Shown piece after piece: positions 6,547 through 7,659 of a stretch of 7,659 bases of DNA. Source of the stretch: Granulosicoccaceae bacterium (GTDB lineage Bacteria; Pseudomonadota; Gammaproteobacteria; Granulosicoccales; Granulosicoccaceae); NCBI GenBank assembly GCA_023301405.1, contig JALZUX010000384.1:1-7659 (forward strand), written 5' to 3'. Made by a program: the position numbers and the translations under genes. The notes below the pieces were generated by a model, which was not told where the DNA came from, ran no database searches, and worked only from the letters and a program-made list of their open reading frames with translations. Each line of letters begins with the position of its first letter. Within the stretch, counting starts at the first letter, position 1.

Positions 6547-7533
6547 ATGGATCCTAGTGTACTTCAGCGGGCTCTTGATCGAGAAAAAATAAAAACCAAG
6601 AAAGCAGAGCAATTGCTAGAGAAGAAATCATTAGAGTTATTCAATTCTTATGAAACTCTAAATGAATCGCATAAGCAGTTAGAGAGTGCACTGTCTGACG
6701 TAAAAGAAAAGCAGCACCAGTTGTTACAATCAGAAAAAATGGCTTCACTGGGGGTGATGTCGGCCGGTGTCGCTCATGAAATTAATAACCCAATCTCGTT
6801 TGTAGTCAGCAATATTGCATCACTTGCATATGCGGTAGAGCAATTCCACGAGCATTATAAGTTTGTGAGTTCTTATTTATCCTCTAAAAGTGCAGAGGAT
6901 CAAAAAGCGCTACAGGAATTTTCAAAAAAAGCTGATCTGGAATATCTTTTTGAAGACTGTAGTGGATTGATTGATGAGACTTCTGATGGCCTGAAAAGAG
7001 TGAAATCAATAGTTGCTGGTCTGCAGGATTTTGCCCGTGCCGATACTGGGGTAATGGAAACAGTTGACGTTAATCAGTGCTTATTAAGCACCCTGAAGCT
7101 AGCGCAAAATCAAATAAGCCCGAACTGTACTGTAGTACAGGAATTGGCTGAACTACCAGAGATTAAAGGCTACCCGGGTAAGCTTAGTCAGGTTTTTCTG
7201 AATTTAATTGTCAACGCCAACCACGCCGTTCAAGACAACGCCACAATAACGTTATCCACCGTGATAGATGGACCGGTAATCTTAGTCAGCGTCACAGACA
7301 CAGGCTGTGGAATTCCGGCAGAAAAAATAGACGATATATTCACGCCGTTTTTTACCACAAAGCCGGTCGGCCAAGGCACCGGGCTAGGCTTGTCAATTTC
7401 ACACGGAATTGTAGAAGAACACGGCGGCAAGATCAGTGTCAGCAGTGTCGTTGGCGAGGGCACTTGCTTTACCATTACGCTGCCAGTACAACAAGATGGT
7501 CAACAAGAACAGCAAATTCGTAAAGTTGCATAG
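6547..7533 (+). CDS. hnoK: Soluble H-NOX-associated histidine kinase (HnoK-like)
   Basis: This 328-residue cytoplasmic kinase has no membrane segment. An N-terminal coiled coil (~8-65, with the pattern REKIKTKKAEQLLEKKSLEL) precedes the H-box AHEINNP with phospho-acceptor His77. A helical linker (~90-165) follows. The ATPase domain has N-box Asn223 (NLIVNANHAV), G1 DTGCGI (251-256), F-box FTPFFTTK (265-272) and G2 GQGTGLGL (275-282). All catalytic elements are present, and there is no PAS, HAMP or receiver domain. The 5-bp gap after the H-NOX stop implies translational coupling. Known HnoK proteins are regulated by their H-NOX partner and phosphorylate response regulators in trans. The receiver at 4592-5905 is the obvious local target. 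The C-terminal tail is Gln-rich (QQDGQQEQQ). The right repeat array begins within about 10 nt of its stop. Confidence 0.93.
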   Translation: MDPSVLQRALDREKIKTKKAEQLLEKKSLELFNSYETLNESHKQLESALSDVKEKQHQLLQSEKMASLGVMSAGVAHEINNPISFVVSNIASLAYAVEQFHEHYKFVSSYLSSKSAEDQKALQEFSKKADLEYLFEDCSGLIDETSDGLKRVKSIVAGLQDFARADTGVMETVDVNQCLLSTLKLAQNQISPNCTVVQELAELPEIKGYPGKLSQVFLNLIVNANHAVQDNATITLSTVIDGPVILVSVTDTGCGIPAEKIDDIFTPFFTTKPVGQGTGLGLSISHGIVEEHGGKISVSSVVGEGTCFTITLPVQQDGQQEQQIRKVA

Positions 7534-7540
7534 CGGTGGC

Positions 7541-7659
7541 GTTTAGTCGCTTTCAGCGTGACCCTGTCGTGTATTAGATGGCGCTTTCAGTGTGTCCCTG
7601 CCGGGGGCTGCTGTATTAGATGGTGTCCCTGCGGGGCTGTTGTGTTGGATGTTCCCTGC
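7541..7659 (+). repeat. Right repeat array, inverted relative to the left one
   Basis: Units are read at about 7548-7581 (diverged, CGCTTTCAGCGTGACCCTG), 7582-7623 (extended long form), 7624-7651 (short form) and 7652-7659 (cut by the window edge). GTTTAG at 7541-7546 may be the end of a further decayed unit. The match to the left array is exact and inverted over 22 bp (7618-7639 against 9-30) and 23 bp (7592-7614 against 104-126). Long and short forms alternate here too. In the plus-strand RNA each typical unit can form a GUCCC/GGGGC hairpin with a G-U pair. The array follows directly after the kinase stop. Confidence 0.9.

Overview
The window looks like chromosomal DNA of a marine-type gammaproteobacterium. 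This rests on protein style: an H-NOX gene with an adjacent soluble histidine kinase, an RpfG-like REC/HD-GYP protein, and moderate base composition with AT-rich intergenic DNA. The genus cannot be fixed from the sequence alone. Five genes are confidently assigned to families and one small gene is of unknown function. The interior faces outward from a divergent promoter region at about 4374-4591.

Layout: (1) 3-214, an array of alternating short and long repeat units. (2) 218-829 (-), a 203-residue protein of unknown function whose stop codon abuts the array. (3) 830-1907, about 1.1 kb without a confident gene. It holds an orphan terminator-like hairpin, two coding-like remnants on the minus strand, a GGGGGTCAGGTCT motif and possible decayed repeat fragments. 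(4) 4373 to 1908 (-), a two-gene operon: an exported PhnD-type binding protein, then a membrane histidine kinase. (5) 4592-7533 (+), a REC/HD-GYP response regulator, an H-NOX haem sensor and a soluble histidine kinase. (6) 7541-7659, the same repeat family in inverted orientation.

Probable working: the H-NOX protein binds NO (haem ligand His102, YxSxR motif, no distal Tyr at position 140) and controls the adjacent kinase. The kinase probably phosphorylates the receiver of the HD-GYP protein, feeding into cyclic-di-GMP control as in the Shewanella HnoK network. The HD-GYP domain has lost several signature residues, so it may be a regulator rather than an active phosphodiesterase. The divergent PhnD/kinase pair has no ABC transporter genes and looks like a periplasmic ligand sensor. 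Its kinase core closely resembles the H-NOX kinase, and the window holds only one receiver, so convergence of both inputs on that receiver is plausible but unproven.

The most unusual DNA-level signal is the repeat family. It consists of alternating ~28-bp and ~31-bp units, some extended to ~42 bp. It lies just 3' of the outermost gene on each side, in the same orientation relative to that gene, and so forms inverted repeats around the whole block. Both arrays run to the window edge.
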